Assembly (NCBI GenBank): GCA_000285855.2
Contig: HE978651.1
Span: 50,442 to 114,441 of the forward strand
Direction: 5' to 3'
DNA: 64,000 nucleotides
Source: Ruminococcus sp. JC304
GTDB lineage: Bacteria; Bacillota; Clostridia; Lachnospirales; Lachnospiraceae
Shown here: piece by piece, positions 1 to 7,499 of the stretch
Layout: every line of letters starts with the position of its first letter
Numbering within the stretch: the stretch's first letter is position 1
Made by a program: the position numbers and the translations under genes
The notes under the pieces: generated by a model
What the model saw: the letters and a program-made list of their open reading frames with translations, nothing else
Databases searched by the model: none
What the model was told of the DNA's origin: nothing

Positions 1-98
1 GGTATACAGCCGGTATGAGACACAGCGCAGGATTGAGAAGAGCGTCCAATACAATAGAAAGTTATGAAGCGCTACAGGAGTTGCTGATGAAATTATAA
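1..98 (+). CDS. dusB: C-terminal end of tRNA-dihydrouridine synthase (partial)
   Basis: An open frame enters from the left edge (codons in phase with base 3) and stops with TAA at 96-98, giving about 31 residues beginning YTAGMRHSAGLRRA and ending LQELLMKL. This resembles the C-terminal tail of DusB, where a WYxxG-like motif is followed by an arginine helix and a short leucine-rich end. DusB reduces uridine to dihydrouridine in tRNA. In many Firmicutes dusB lies just upstream of greA and lysS, as here, which supports the call. Only the tail is visible, so the identification rests on a short match plus gene order. Confidence 0.6.
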   Translation, partial: YTAGMRHSAGLRRASNTIESYEALQELLMKL

Positions 99-160
99 TG
101 TCAGCATTTATGAGTTGTTATGAAAAGTGGTTACTGAGAACGGAGTGAACAATAATGAAA

Positions 161-197
161 AGTGCCCGGAATGCTTGACAATCCGGGGGCTTTTTTG
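161..197 (+). terminator. Intrinsic terminator after dusB
   Basis: The arms GCCCGGA (164-170) and TCCGGGGGC (182-190) form a GC-rich stem around a short loop, followed by a run of six T (191-196). It sits about 65 bases after the dusB stop. It shares its bases with the promoter at 175-203. Confidence 0.75.
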
Positions 198-203
198 TAT
201 AAT
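175..203 (+). promoter_or_regulatory. Consensus sigma-A promoter for greA-lysS, embedded in the terminator
   Basis: TTGACA (175-180), a 17-base spacer and TATAAT (198-203) match the vegetative consensus at all twelve positions. The spacer is the descending arm and T-run of the upstream terminator. Predicted transcription starts near 210, leaving a leader of about 130 bases before greA. Confidence 0.8.
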
Positions 204-340
204 ACAGAAATTGTGAATATCCTAGAATAAGTCTGCCCTTTTTTAGGTATGATGTATCGGGGAACACATAAATCCATGTAATGATCCGGTTGCCATAAGT
301 GCATGAGAGAATCCGGATATTGAAAGGGAGTAAGGTTATA

Positions 341-823
341 ATGGAAGAAAAGAAGAACTTACTGACTTATGCAGGACTTAAAAAACTGGAAGAAGAGCTG
401 CATGATTTAAAGGTAGTAAAGAGAAAAGAAGTAGCAGAAAAGATTAAGGAAGCCAGAGAACAGGGCGATTTATCTGAGAATGCTGAGTATGATGCAGCAA
501 AAGACGAACAGAGAGACATTGAAGCACGTATTGAAGAGATTGAGAAAATCTTAAAAAATGCAGAGGTTGTAGTAGAAGATGAGGTTGATCTTGACAGAAT
601 CAACGTTGGCTGCAAGGTAAAAGTACACGATTATGAATTTGAAGAAGATATAGAGCTGAAGATTGTAGGTTCCACAGAGGCAAACAGCCTGGAAGGCAAG
701 ATCTCTAATGAATCTCCTGTTGGAAAAGCACTGATGGGTGCACATACAGGTGATGTAGTAGAGGTAGAGATGCCGTCCGGAATCATGAAATACAAAGTTC
801 TGGAGATTCAGAGAAATATATAA
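341..823 (+). CDS. greA: Transcription elongation factor GreA
   Basis: This 160-residue protein rescues backtracked RNA polymerase by stimulating transcript cleavage through the secondary channel. The N-terminal coiled coil (about residues 1-75) carries the acidic tip region, including LSENAEYDAAKDEQ, which is diagnostic of GreA. The C-terminal FKBP-like domain ends with GDVVEVEMPSG. Length matches the usual 155-160. The frame is open from 299, but the ATG at 341 is preceded by AAAGGGAG (323-330) and gives the normal N-terminus MEEKKNLLTY. It is followed after 37 bases by lysS and probably shares the promoter at 175-203. Confidence 0.95.
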   Translation: MEEKKNLLTYAGLKKLEEELHDLKVVKRKEVAEKIKEAREQGDLSENAEYDAAKDEQRDIEARIEEIEKILKNAEVVVEDEVDLDRINVGCKVKVHDYEFEEDIELKIVGSTEANSLEGKISNESPVGKALMGAHTGDVVEVEMPSGIMKYKVLEIQRNI

Positions 824-860
824 GACACAGAGAGACACAAATATATAAGGAGGAACCAAG

Positions 861-2888
861 GTGGCACAGCAGAAGCAGCAGGAACAGGATTTAAACCAGT
901 TACTGAAGGTTCGCCGGGATAAACTGGCAGAGCTTCAGGCCAACGGCAAGGATCCGTTTCAGATCACAAAATTTGACCAGACACATCATTCACTGGAAGT
1001 AAAAGAGCTTTATGAAGCACATGAGAAAGAACTGTTAAAGGATCGTACAGAGCCGGACGTAGCAGATCTTGACGAAGAGCAGGCAAAGGAAGCCCTGAAG
1101 AAAGATTACGAAGAAAGAAGAAGCATTATGGATGCCAGTCCAATCCATGTATCTATTGCTGGCCGTATGATGTTTAAACGTGTTATGGGAAAAGCTTCTT
1201 TCTGTAATATCCAGGATTTACAGGGAAATATTCAGGTATATGTAGCAAGAGATGCTATTGGGGCAGACTCCTATGCAGATTTCAAGAAATCTGATATCGG
1301 CGATATTTTTGGTCTGGAAGGCTTTGCATTCAGAACCAGAACAGGTGAAATTTCTATTCACGCAGAGAAGATGACTCTTCTTTCCAAGAGCTTACAGATT
1401 CTTCCTGAGAAATTCCACGGACTGACAGATACAGACACCCGTTATCGTCAGAGATATGTAGACCTTATCATGAATCAGGACAGCAAGAATGTATTTATCA
1501 AACGTTCCCAGATCCTGAAAGAAATCCGTAACTTCCTTGCAGACCGTGACTTCATGGAAGTGGAAACTCCGATGCTGGTTGCAAATGCAGGCGGTGCTGC
1601 GGCAAGACCTTTTGAGACTCATTATAATGCACTGAACGAAGATGTTAAGCTTCGTATTTCTCTTGAACTTTATCTGAAGAGACTGATCGTCGGTGGTCTT
1701 GAGAGAGTTTATGAGATCGGACGTGTATTCCGTAATGAAGGTGTAGATACCCGTCATAATCCGGAGTTCACTCTGATGGAGCTTTATCAGGCATATACAG
1801 ATTATGAAGGCATGATGGAACTGACTGAGTCTATGTTCCGTTATCTGGCAGAGAAGGTTTGTGGTTCTGCGAAGATTTCCTACAATGGTATCGAGATCGA
1901 CCTCAGCAAACCTTTTGAACGTCTGACCATGAATGATGCGATCAAGAAATATGCAGGAATTGACTTTGATGAAGTTGCAGATGATGAAGCAGCTAAGAAG
2001 CTTGCAGATGAGCATCATATTGAATATGAAGAACGTCATAAGAAGGGTGATATCATCAACCTGTTCTTCGAGGAATACTGTGAAAAAGAACTGATCCAGC
2101 CAACATTTATCATGGATCATCCAATCGAAATTTCTCCGCTGACAAAGAAGAAGCCTTCTGATCCGAATAAGGTAGAGCGTTTCGAGCTGTTCATTAATAC
2201 ATGGGAAATGTGTAACGCATATTCCGAGCTCAATGACCCGATTGACCAGAGAGAGCGTTTCAAAGCACAGGATGCTCTTGCTGACGCAGGAGATGAGGAA
2301 GCAAACCACACAGATGAAGACTTCCTGAATGCACTGGAGATCGGTATGCCGCCTACAGGTGGTATCGGATACGGAATCGACCGTCTGGTTATGCTACTTA
2401 CAGACAGCCAGGCAATCCGTGACGTACTGCTGTTCCCGACAATGAAGTCCCAGGGGGCAGCAAAGAACGAAGCAAACAATGCTGCTCAGGAAACAAAGCC
2501 AGTTGAGAAGATTGATTTTTCCAAAGTAAAAGTTGAGCCATTATTCGAAGAAATGGTTGATTTCGATACTTTCAGCAAGTCAGATTTCAGAGCTGTAAAG
2601 GTAAAAGCATGTGAAGCAGTTAAGAAATCCAAGAAGCTGTTACAGTTCACTCTGGATGATGGAACAGGCACAGATCGTACCATTTTAAGCGGTATTCACG
2701 CTTATTATGAGCCAGAAGAACTGGTTGGAAAAACACTGATCGCTATCACAAACCTGCCGCCGAGAGCCATGATGGGAATTGAATCCTGTGGAATGCTTCT
2801 CAGTGCAATCCATGAGGAAGAGGGTGAAGAAAAACTTCATCTTCTGATGGTTGATAACCATATCCCGGCAGGTGCAAAGCTGTACTAA
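861..2888 (+). CDS. lysS: Lysyl-tRNA synthetase (class II) with C-terminal tRNA-binding domain
   Basis: Charges tRNA-Lys with lysine. The start is GTG, chosen because AGGAGG (848-853) lies 7 bases upstream. Residues 60-190 form the OB-fold anticodon-binding domain. The class II core follows with motif 2 (RVFRNEG) and motif 3 ([13 protein letters not shown]), ending near residue 530. After a short linker rich in Ala, Asn and Gln, residues 550-675 form an added domain of the MetRS-beta/TRBP111/EMAPII tRNA-binding type ([36 protein letters not shown]). Standard bacterial LysRS is about 490-510 residues, so the 675-residue length is explained by this fusion. It is co-directional with greA. Confidence 0.95.
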   Translation: MAQQKQQEQDLNQLLKVRRDKLAELQANGKDPFQITKFDQTHHSLEVKELYEAHEKELLKDRTEPDVADLDEEQAKEALKKDYEERRSIMDASPIHVSIAGRMMFKRVMGKASFCNIQDLQGNIQVYVARDAIGADSYADFKKSDIGDIFGLEGFAFRTRTGEISIHAEKMTLLSKSLQILPEKFHGLTDTDTRYRQRYVDLIMNQDSKNVFIKRSQILKEIRNFLADRDFMEVETPMLVANAGGAAARPFETHYNALNEDVKLRISLELYLKRLIVGGLERVYEIGRVFRNEGVDTRHNPEFTLMELYQAYTDYEGMMELTESMFRYLAEKVCGSAKISYNGIEIDLSKPFERLTMNDAIKKYAGIDFDEVADDEAAKKLADEHHIEYEERHKKGDIINLFFEEYCEKELIQPTFIMDHPIEISPLTKKKPSDPNKVERFELFINTWEMCNAYSELNDPIDQRERFKAQDALADAGDEEANHTDEDFLNALEIGMPPTGGIGYGIDRLVMLLTDSQAIRDVLLFPTMKSQGAAKNEANNAAQETKPVEKIDFSKVKVEPLFEEMVDFDTFSKSDFRAVKVKACEAVKKSKKLLQFTLDDGTGTDRTILSGIHAYYEPEELVGKTLIAITNLPPRAMMGIESCGMLLSAIHEEEGEEKLHLLMVDNHIPAGAKLY

Positions 2889-2902
2889 AAATTAAGTAGA
2901 TA

Positions 2903-2936
2903 AAAAGGGCCGCCAGGAAATAGGCGCCCTTTTTTA
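2903..2936. terminator. Terminator between convergent lysS and thiM
   Basis: Arms AAAAGGGCCGCC and GGCGCCCTTTTTT form a stem with one bulged base. An A-run on one side and a T-run on the other let it work in both directions, as fits the convergent genes on either side. Confidence 0.8.
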
Positions 2937-2944
2937 TCTGCTTA

Positions 2945-3724
2945 TCATAAGGATAACTGGTAAAACTGATCAAACAGCTCCACCTGGAAGCTTCCGGGGC
3001 CGGAGCTGTTTTTTTCAGCTCTTTCGCCGGCGATACCAAATTCTGTAGCTGCAGTGAAAGCTGCAGTGAAAGGATCTGTGACTGCCAGATAAGTGGCACA
3101 GATCATGCCAAGCATACAGCCGGTTCCGGTGATCTGCGACATGGCAGGAGTGCCTCTTTTGATAAATGAGCATTTGTTTGCAGAAACGATCATATCTTCC
3201 TTACCAGTGATCAGGAGTGTAGTGTTCCATTGAGCAGCTTTTTCCTGGAAAAGCTTCTGCAGATGAATCCGATTGATATCTGTGACGGTATCCTCGTCCC
3301 CTGCATCAATGCCGATGGCATGGGCGGTCTGGCCGGACATGGCAAGAAGCTCAGACATATTGCCCTTGAGAAGTTCCGGCATATGAATGTTCATAAGTCT
3401 GTTTGCAAATTCGTAACGCAGATTACTGCAGGCAGTACCTACCAGATCAAGCATAACAGGGATGTGGAGACTGGCTGCAGTTTTCAGAGATTCAGGCATG
3501 GATTTCATACGCGCATCAGTGATATTTCCAAGATTCAGTGCCAGTGCATGAGAACTTCTGGTGATCTCAGCTACTTCAGCGGGATGTTCTGCCATGATCG
3601 GGCGGCCTCCGGCCGCCAGAATAATATTAGCACAATCATGGATAGAAATTGGATTAGTGATGCAGTGAATCAGCGGTTGAGCTGCTCGGGTCAGTTGTCT
3701 GGGATTTGTTTGATTTACGGTCAT
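2945..3724 (-). CDS. thiM: Hydroxyethylthiazole kinase ThiM
   Basis: Phosphorylates 4-methyl-5-(2-hydroxyethyl)thiazole for thiamine salvage. The ribokinase-fold protein shows PLIHCITNPISIHDCANIIL near the N-terminus, the GNMSELLAM segment, and the anion-hole/catalytic signature QITGTGCMLG near residue 205. The frame extends to a TTG at 3760, but the ATG at 3724 has GGAG nine bases upstream and gives 259 residues, close to the family's usual 260-270. The start lies 71 bases inside the end of thiW, so the two are very likely translated from one message under the TPP riboswitch at 4370-4449. Confidence 0.92.
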   Translation of the reverse strand: MTVNQTNPRQLTRAAQPLIHCITNPISIHDCANIILAAGGRPIMAEHPAEVAEITRSSHALALNLGNITDARMKSMPESLKTAASLHIPVMLDLVGTACSNLRYEFANRLMNIHMPELLKGNMSELLAMSGQTAHAIGIDAGDEDTVTDINRIHLQKLFQEKAAQWNTTLLITGKEDMIVSANKCSFIKRGTPAMSQITGTGCMLGMICATYLAVTDPFTAAFTAATEFGIAGERAEKNSSGPGSFQVELFDQFYQLSL

Positions 3725-4241
3725 ATACTTTTGCTCCAAGGCTTTGTTGAAATTTGGCAAGCATTCCTGTGTGACTTAAGGCTTTCAGGAAGAAATAGGC
3801 GATGGTGCCACCCATGCAGGTTGCTGCCAGAAACATTGGTGTATAGAAAAATGCGTTCAGTCCGCTTCTGCCCATAAGAAATGCCATTACAGGATAGGAA
3901 ACCAGAGAGCCGATGATACCGGTTCCGAAGATTTCACCAATCACTGCGCAGATAATCTTTCCATGAGAAGCGCGGTAGAAAACACCTGATAAAAATGCGC
4001 CGAATACGGCACCTGTCAGTGCAAGTGGCGGGATACCCATAAACATCATGCGGATGATTCCGATGAGAGTGGCACAAAGAAGTGAATACCACGGTCCCAG
4101 AAGTACGGAACAGACGATGTTTATCAGGTGTGCAGTAGGGCACATACCCTCAATTCTCAGAATGGGTGAGATGACAACGCCGATGGCAACCATCATGGCG
4201 AGCATGACCATTCTGAATGTTTTTGATCTGTCTGTGTTCAT
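3654..4241 (-). CDS. thiW: ThiW, thiazole-specific ECF-type transporter S component
   Basis: A 195-residue integral membrane protein with about five or six hydrophobic segments, beginning MNTDRSKTFRMVMLAMMVAIG and containing the ThiW hallmark EGMCPTAHLINIVCSVLLGP. ThiW proteins are TPP-riboswitch-controlled S components that bind the thiazole precursor and borrow a shared energising module; no ATPase or T component is encoded here. The hydrophilic tail (about residues 160-195, rich in Ser, Thr and Lys) extends past the last membrane segment and overlaps the start of thiM by 71 bases. Import by ThiW and phosphorylation by ThiM form a two-step thiazole salvage unit. Confidence 0.9.
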   Translation of the reverse strand: MNTDRSKTFRMVMLAMMVAIGVVISPILRIEGMCPTAHLINIVCSVLLGPWYSLLCATLIGIIRMMFMGIPPLALTGAVFGAFLSGVFYRASHGKIICAVIGEIFGTGIIGSLVSYPVMAFLMGRSGLNAFFYTPMFLAATCMGGTIAYFFLKALSHTGMLAKFQQSLGAKVYDRKSNKSQTTDPSSSTADSLHH

Positions 4242-4320
4242 AATGAACCTCCTTGAAATGAAGATTTAGTCTGCCGAAGCAGACATTATCGGTTGTGCAG
4301 GAAACAGATAAAATCCTGCA

Positions 4321-4355
4321 AAAAAATCTGCCGGAATAACACACTGGCAGATTTT
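4321..4355 (-). terminator. Riboswitch-controlled terminator ahead of thiW
   Basis: On the minus strand, AATCTGCC and GGCAGATT form the stem and are followed by a run of T (4321-4326 read in reverse). It lies immediately downstream of the TPP aptamer and upstream of thiW, the expected place for the expression platform. A second hairpin follows at 4296-4320 (TGCAGGA/TCCTGCA) and a third at 4270-4284. Confidence 0.8.
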
Positions 4356-4369
4356 AATATACAAATACA

Positions 4370-4449
4370 GTCCCTACGCTGGCATTATCCATATCAGGTG
4401 CGGTCGAAGATCTATCTTCCTCTCAGCCTGTCCCACAGGCTCCCGTTGT
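4370..4449 (-). promoter_or_regulatory. TPP riboswitch (THI element)
   Basis: Read on the minus strand, the segment contains the conserved aptamer pieces in order: a GGGAGCC stem opening, GGCTGAGAGGAAG, then CCTGAT, GGATAATGCCAGCGTAGGGA. These are the core bases of the thiamine pyrophosphate aptamer. Together with the terminator at 4321-4355 it should switch thiW-thiM off when TPP is abundant. Confidence 0.95.
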
Positions 4450-4481
4450 TATTATCCATTATGCAGATTTTCTTTTGTTAG

Positions 4482-4541
4482 AGCGTATTTGAAAAATGCT
4501 TTACGCAAGATGTGCGTTACAATTTTTCAAACACGCTTTAG
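4482..4541. repeat. Palindromic intergenic element
   Basis: Outer arms AGCGTATTTGAAAAAT and ATTTTTCAAACACGCT pair with a single mismatch, and an inner pair (TTACGCA / TGCGTTA) lies in the loop. It reads as a miniature inverted-repeat or REP-like unit. On the minus strand it falls between the predicted promoter (4540-4568) and the TPP aptamer. No second copy was seen in this window. Confidence 0.65.
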
Positions 4542-4568
4542 AGTAACACAAGCTTTTGGAAAAGTCAA
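4540..4568 (-). promoter_or_regulatory. Probable promoter of the thiW-thiM transcript
   Basis: On the minus strand TTGACT (4563-4568), a 17-base spacer and TACTCT (4540-4545) make a plausible sigma-A promoter. Transcription would run through the palindromic element into the TPP riboswitch. Confidence 0.45.
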
Positions 4569-4631
4569 TGGGATGTAAAAGCAGGGTAAATTTCCTACAG
4601 TAAATTTACACTACCTAATATTATTTTTAAG

Positions 4632-4747
4632 TTGACTTTTTATTTTTTTCAGCATATACTAACAGTAGTTAAGGAATGTGACGAGATTCCATGAAGCGAA
4701 CTAAAGAAACAAAAGCCCTCAGAGTTGCAGCTCTGAGGGCTTTCTTG
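4632..4747 (+). ncRNA. Candidate small RNA with its own promoter and terminator
   Basis: A promoter TTGACT (4632-4637), 17-base spacer, TATACT (4655-4660) predicts a start near 4667. The transcript would hold a short hairpin GGAAT/ATTCC (4673-4690), an A-rich single-stranded stretch, then an 11-bp perfect stem AGCCCTCAGAG/CTCTGAGGGCT (4714-4741) running into TTTCTT. That gives an RNA of about 80 bases with no open frame. A separate promoter (4760-4789) follows for the next gene, so this unit looks self-contained. It matches no riboswitch class I recognise. It could also be a leader attenuator for the EamA gene, or the stem could be a terminator for an unrelated transcript. Confidence 0.5.
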
Positions 4748-4759
4748 CTAAAAATCTAT

Positions 4760-4789
4760 TTGTACTAAAACGATTGTCCGTGCTATGAT
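4760..4789 (+). promoter_or_regulatory. Promoter of the EamA transporter gene
   Basis: TTGTAC (4760-4765), an 18-base spacer and TATGAT (4784-4789) with an extended TG two bases before the -10 hexamer. Located about 75 bases before the start codon. Confidence 0.5.
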
Positions 4790-4862
4790 TAACAGGTAGA
4801 TGACAGACAGCATATTATGAAAAAGAAGCTGTCTGCATGGACAGAAAGGCAGGTTAAATCTG

Positions 4863-5738
4863 ATGAAACAGGAAAATTACATAAAGGGTATGATAATGAT
4901 CATCCTGTCGGCGTTTTTCTTTGCTTGTATGAATGTGAGCGTACGTCTGGCAGGTGATCTGCCGTCTGTGGAGAAGAGTTTCTTCCGGAATCTGGTGGCG
5001 GCGGTGTTTGCAGCGGCGATTCTCTGTAAGAATCGTACAGTTCCGAAGGTGGATAAGAAATACTGGGGACCGCTGATCCTGCGTTGTGTATGCGGGACAC
5101 TGGGGATTCTGTGTAACTTTTATGCTATTGATCATCTGTTGGTGGCAGATGCATCGATCCTGAATAAATTGTCTCCGTTTTTCGCGATTATTTTTTCATT
5201 CCTTTTATTAAAGGAAAAGATCAGACCGGCGCAGGCAGCGTGTGTTGCGCTGGCGTTTATTGGATGTTTATTTGTAGTGAAACCGGGATTTCAGAATGCG
5301 GCACTTGTTCCGGCACTGATAGGAGTCTGCGGTGGACTGGGAGCAGGAATTGCCTATACGATGGTGCGTGTACTGGGAACTCACGGAGTGAAGGGACCAG
5401 TTATCGTGTTTTATTTTTCATTTTTCTCCTGTTTGTCGGTTGTACCCTGGATGTTGTTCCATTTCACACCCATGAGTATGAAACAGCTTGTGACATTGCT
5501 GATGGCAGGATTATTCGCAGCGGGCGGACAGTTTACGATTACGGCTGCATACACCTATGCACCTGCAGGGAAGATTTCCATCTTTGATTATTCGCAGATT
5601 ATTTTTGCCACGATGCTGGGATTTGTCCTGTTTGGCGAGATTCCGGATAAGTACAGCTTTACAGGATATGTGCTGATTATTCTGGCATCATTGGGTACCT
5701 TTCTTTATAATATGAGGGTAGCTAAGGCTGGTAAATGA
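4863..5738 (+). CDS. EamA/DMT-superfamily transporter
   Basis: A 291-residue membrane protein with about ten hydrophobic segments arranged as two EamA repeats (about residues 8-138 and 150-285). It has the drug/metabolite-transporter pattern of a first helix rich in small residues, then SVEKSFFRNLVAA, and ends at IILASLGTFLYN. Members export or import small metabolites; the substrate cannot be told from sequence. The ATG at 4863 follows GGCAGG. It stands alone, flanked by the candidate small RNA upstream and a gap of 170 bases downstream. Confidence 0.85.
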   Translation: MKQENYIKGMIMIILSAFFFACMNVSVRLAGDLPSVEKSFFRNLVAAVFAAAILCKNRTVPKVDKKYWGPLILRCVCGTLGILCNFYAIDHLLVADASILNKLSPFFAIIFSFLLLKEKIRPAQAACVALAFIGCLFVVKPGFQNAALVPALIGVCGGLGAGIAYTMVRVLGTHGVKGPVIVFYFSFFSCLSVVPWMLFHFTPMSMKQLVTLLMAGLFAAGGQFTITAAYTYAPAGKISIFDYSQIIFATMLGFVLFGEIPDKYSFTGYVLIILASLGTFLYNMRVAKAGK

Positions 5739-5839
5739 AGAAAAAGTAAAAAAGGATTTTTCTGATTTTATCCAGTAAGTCTGATGAAATCCGATCAGTA
5801 TATAGAATTGTTGGATTGTAAACTATAAAATAAAAAAAG

Positions 5840-5868
5840 TTGTCAATAAAAACGCTTTGTGTTAAAGT
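5840..5868 (+). promoter_or_regulatory. Promoter of the DUF1284 gene
   Basis: TTGTCA (5840-5845), a 17-base spacer and TAAAGT (5863-5868), about 40 bases before the ATG at 5909. Confidence 0.5.
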
Positions 5869-5908
5869 ATCCAATATGTTAAAAAATTAAGGAGAAGGGT
5901 GCACAAAG

Positions 5909-6313
5909 ATGTCTTTTATAAAAAATATTCCACTACGCCCTCATCATGGAATGTGCCTTGCATATTTCAAGGGTGAGGGATATAGTGATGGATTTTCCGC
6001 ACATATGCAGGAAATGCTGGATATTTTCCAGAAGGGAGCGAAGATACAGCTTCATGCAGATACAGACGAGATCTGTTCTGCCTGTCCGAATAATGAAAAA
6101 GGATGCTGCTCTTCCTTTTCGCTTGTAGAAGCATATGACAATGCAGTGCTGGAGCTGTGCGGCCTGGAAAATGGACAGATTATGGAATTTGATGATTTTA
6201 CAGAACTTGTCCAGAAAGAAATCCTGGCATCAGGAAAGAGGAAAGAAATCTGTGGGAATTGTCAGTGGAACTCCATCTGTGAAAACCAGAAGAGCAGATG
6301 GGAGAAATGCTAA
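5909..6313 (+). CDS. DUF1284 cysteine-rich protein
   Basis: A 134-residue soluble protein beginning near RPHHGMCLAYFKGEGYSDGF, the hallmark of DUF1284. Cysteines occur as C-x2-C and paired sites (ICSACPNNEKGCC; ICGNCQW..ICENQ), suggesting a metal or iron-sulfur centre. The function of the family is not established. A GGAGAAGG ribosome site precedes the ATG. It lies 105 bases before the threonine aldolase gene on the same strand, possibly co-transcribed, but nothing in the sequence links the two functions. Confidence 0.8.
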   Translation: MSFIKNIPLRPHHGMCLAYFKGEGYSDGFSAHMQEMLDIFQKGAKIQLHADTDEICSACPNNEKGCCSSFSLVEAYDNAVLELCGLENGQIMEFDDFTELVQKEILASGKRKEICGNCQWNSICENQKSRWEKC

Positions 6314-6418
6314 GAAAAATAGAGTAACAGAATGAATAGCGTTCCGGTACAGAACAGAAGCTATGAATAAAAAAGTCAAATGCGCAAATAGTGCAGTAGA
6401 AAGGACATAACGATAAAA

Positions 6419-7474
6419 ATGGAAAATACAGAATCACGTTTATATTTCGCCAGTGACTACATGGAGGGTGCACATCCTGCGATCATGAAAAAACTGATGG
6501 AGACAAATCTGGAGAAAACAGTGGGCTATGGTCAGGATCCATACACAGAAGATGCGAAAGAAAAGATCAGAGAAGCCTGCAATGCACCGGAGGCAGATGT
6601 ATTTCTGCTGGTTGGCGGAACACAGACCAATGCCACAGTAATCGATGCACTTTTGAAATCCTATCAGGGAGTTGTGGCTGCGGATACAGGGCATATTGCA
6701 ACTCATGAATCTGGCGCCATTGAATTTGGTGGACATAAGGTTCTGACAGTACCGCAGAAAGATGGAAAAATCTCTGCACAGCAGATTGAGAAGCTGGTAA
6801 AGGATTTCTATGATGATGCCAATTATGAGCATATGGTAATGCCTGGGATGGTATATATTTCCCAGCCAACAGAATATGGTACCCTGTACTCCAGAGAAGA
6901 ATTAGCAGCTCTCAGCAAAGTATGCCGGGAAAATCATCTGCCTCTTTATGTGGATGGCGCCCGCCTTGCCTATGCACTGGCAAGCTCGGAGAATGATGTG
7001 ACTCTCACTGATCTGGCAGAACTTAGCGATGTATTTTACATTGGAGGAACCAAATGCGGAGCATTGTTTGGAGAAGCAGTGGTTATACCGCAGAAAGGAC
7101 GGATTCCTCATTTCTTTACAATCATCAAGCAGCATGGAGCACTGCTTGCCAAGGGACGGATTGCAGGGATCCAGTTTGGTGAGCTGTTTACGGACGGACT
7201 GTACCTGCGGATCGGCAAACCTGCAATGGAAGCTGCGGAGCAGATCAAGGATGCATTGAAGAAGTATGGATATCAGCTTTCTCTGGATACGCCCACCAAT
7301 CAGATCTTCTGCATTGTGTCTAATGATGTAATGAAAAAAATAGCCCAGGATGTGGAATTCGGATTCTGGGAGAAGTATGATGAGACACACTCTGTAATCC
7401 GCTTTGCCACAAGCTGGGCTACGACTATGGAAGATACACAGAAACTGATTCAGATTCTGGAAAAAAATAAATAA
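6419..7474 (+). CDS. Low-specificity threonine aldolase-family PLP enzyme
   Basis: A 351-residue fold-type I PLP enzyme that would cleave L-threonine or L-allo-threonine to glycine and acetaldehyde. It shows FASDYMEGAHPAIM at the N-terminus, the PLP-phosphate region LLVGGTQTNATVI, the histidine segment DTGHIATHESGAIE, LYVDGARLAYAL with the PLP-ring aspartate, and the Schiff-base lysine in FYIGGTKCGALFGEA. Length matches the family (340-360). The close homologue of the bacterial LtaE group is inferred; beta-eliminating relatives share the fold. AAAGGA lies 13 bases upstream of the ATG. Confidence 0.88.
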   Translation: MENTESRLYFASDYMEGAHPAIMKKLMETNLEKTVGYGQDPYTEDAKEKIREACNAPEADVFLLVGGTQTNATVIDALLKSYQGVVAADTGHIATHESGAIEFGGHKVLTVPQKDGKISAQQIEKLVKDFYDDANYEHMVMPGMVYISQPTEYGTLYSREELAALSKVCRENHLPLYVDGARLAYALASSENDVTLTDLAELSDVFYIGGTKCGALFGEAVVIPQKGRIPHFFTIIKQHGALLAKGRIAGIQFGELFTDGLYLRIGKPAMEAAEQIKDALKKYGYQLSLDTPTNQIFCIVSNDVMKKIAQDVEFGFWEKYDETHSVIRFATSWATTMEDTQKLIQILEKNK

Positions 7475-7499
7475 GAGAAAAAATCAATAGTTAGTTGAT

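Noticed and set aside
1392-2309. A 305-codon minus-strand frame opposite lysS
   Set aside because: Antisense to the class II synthetase core; no recognisable motif or start signal.
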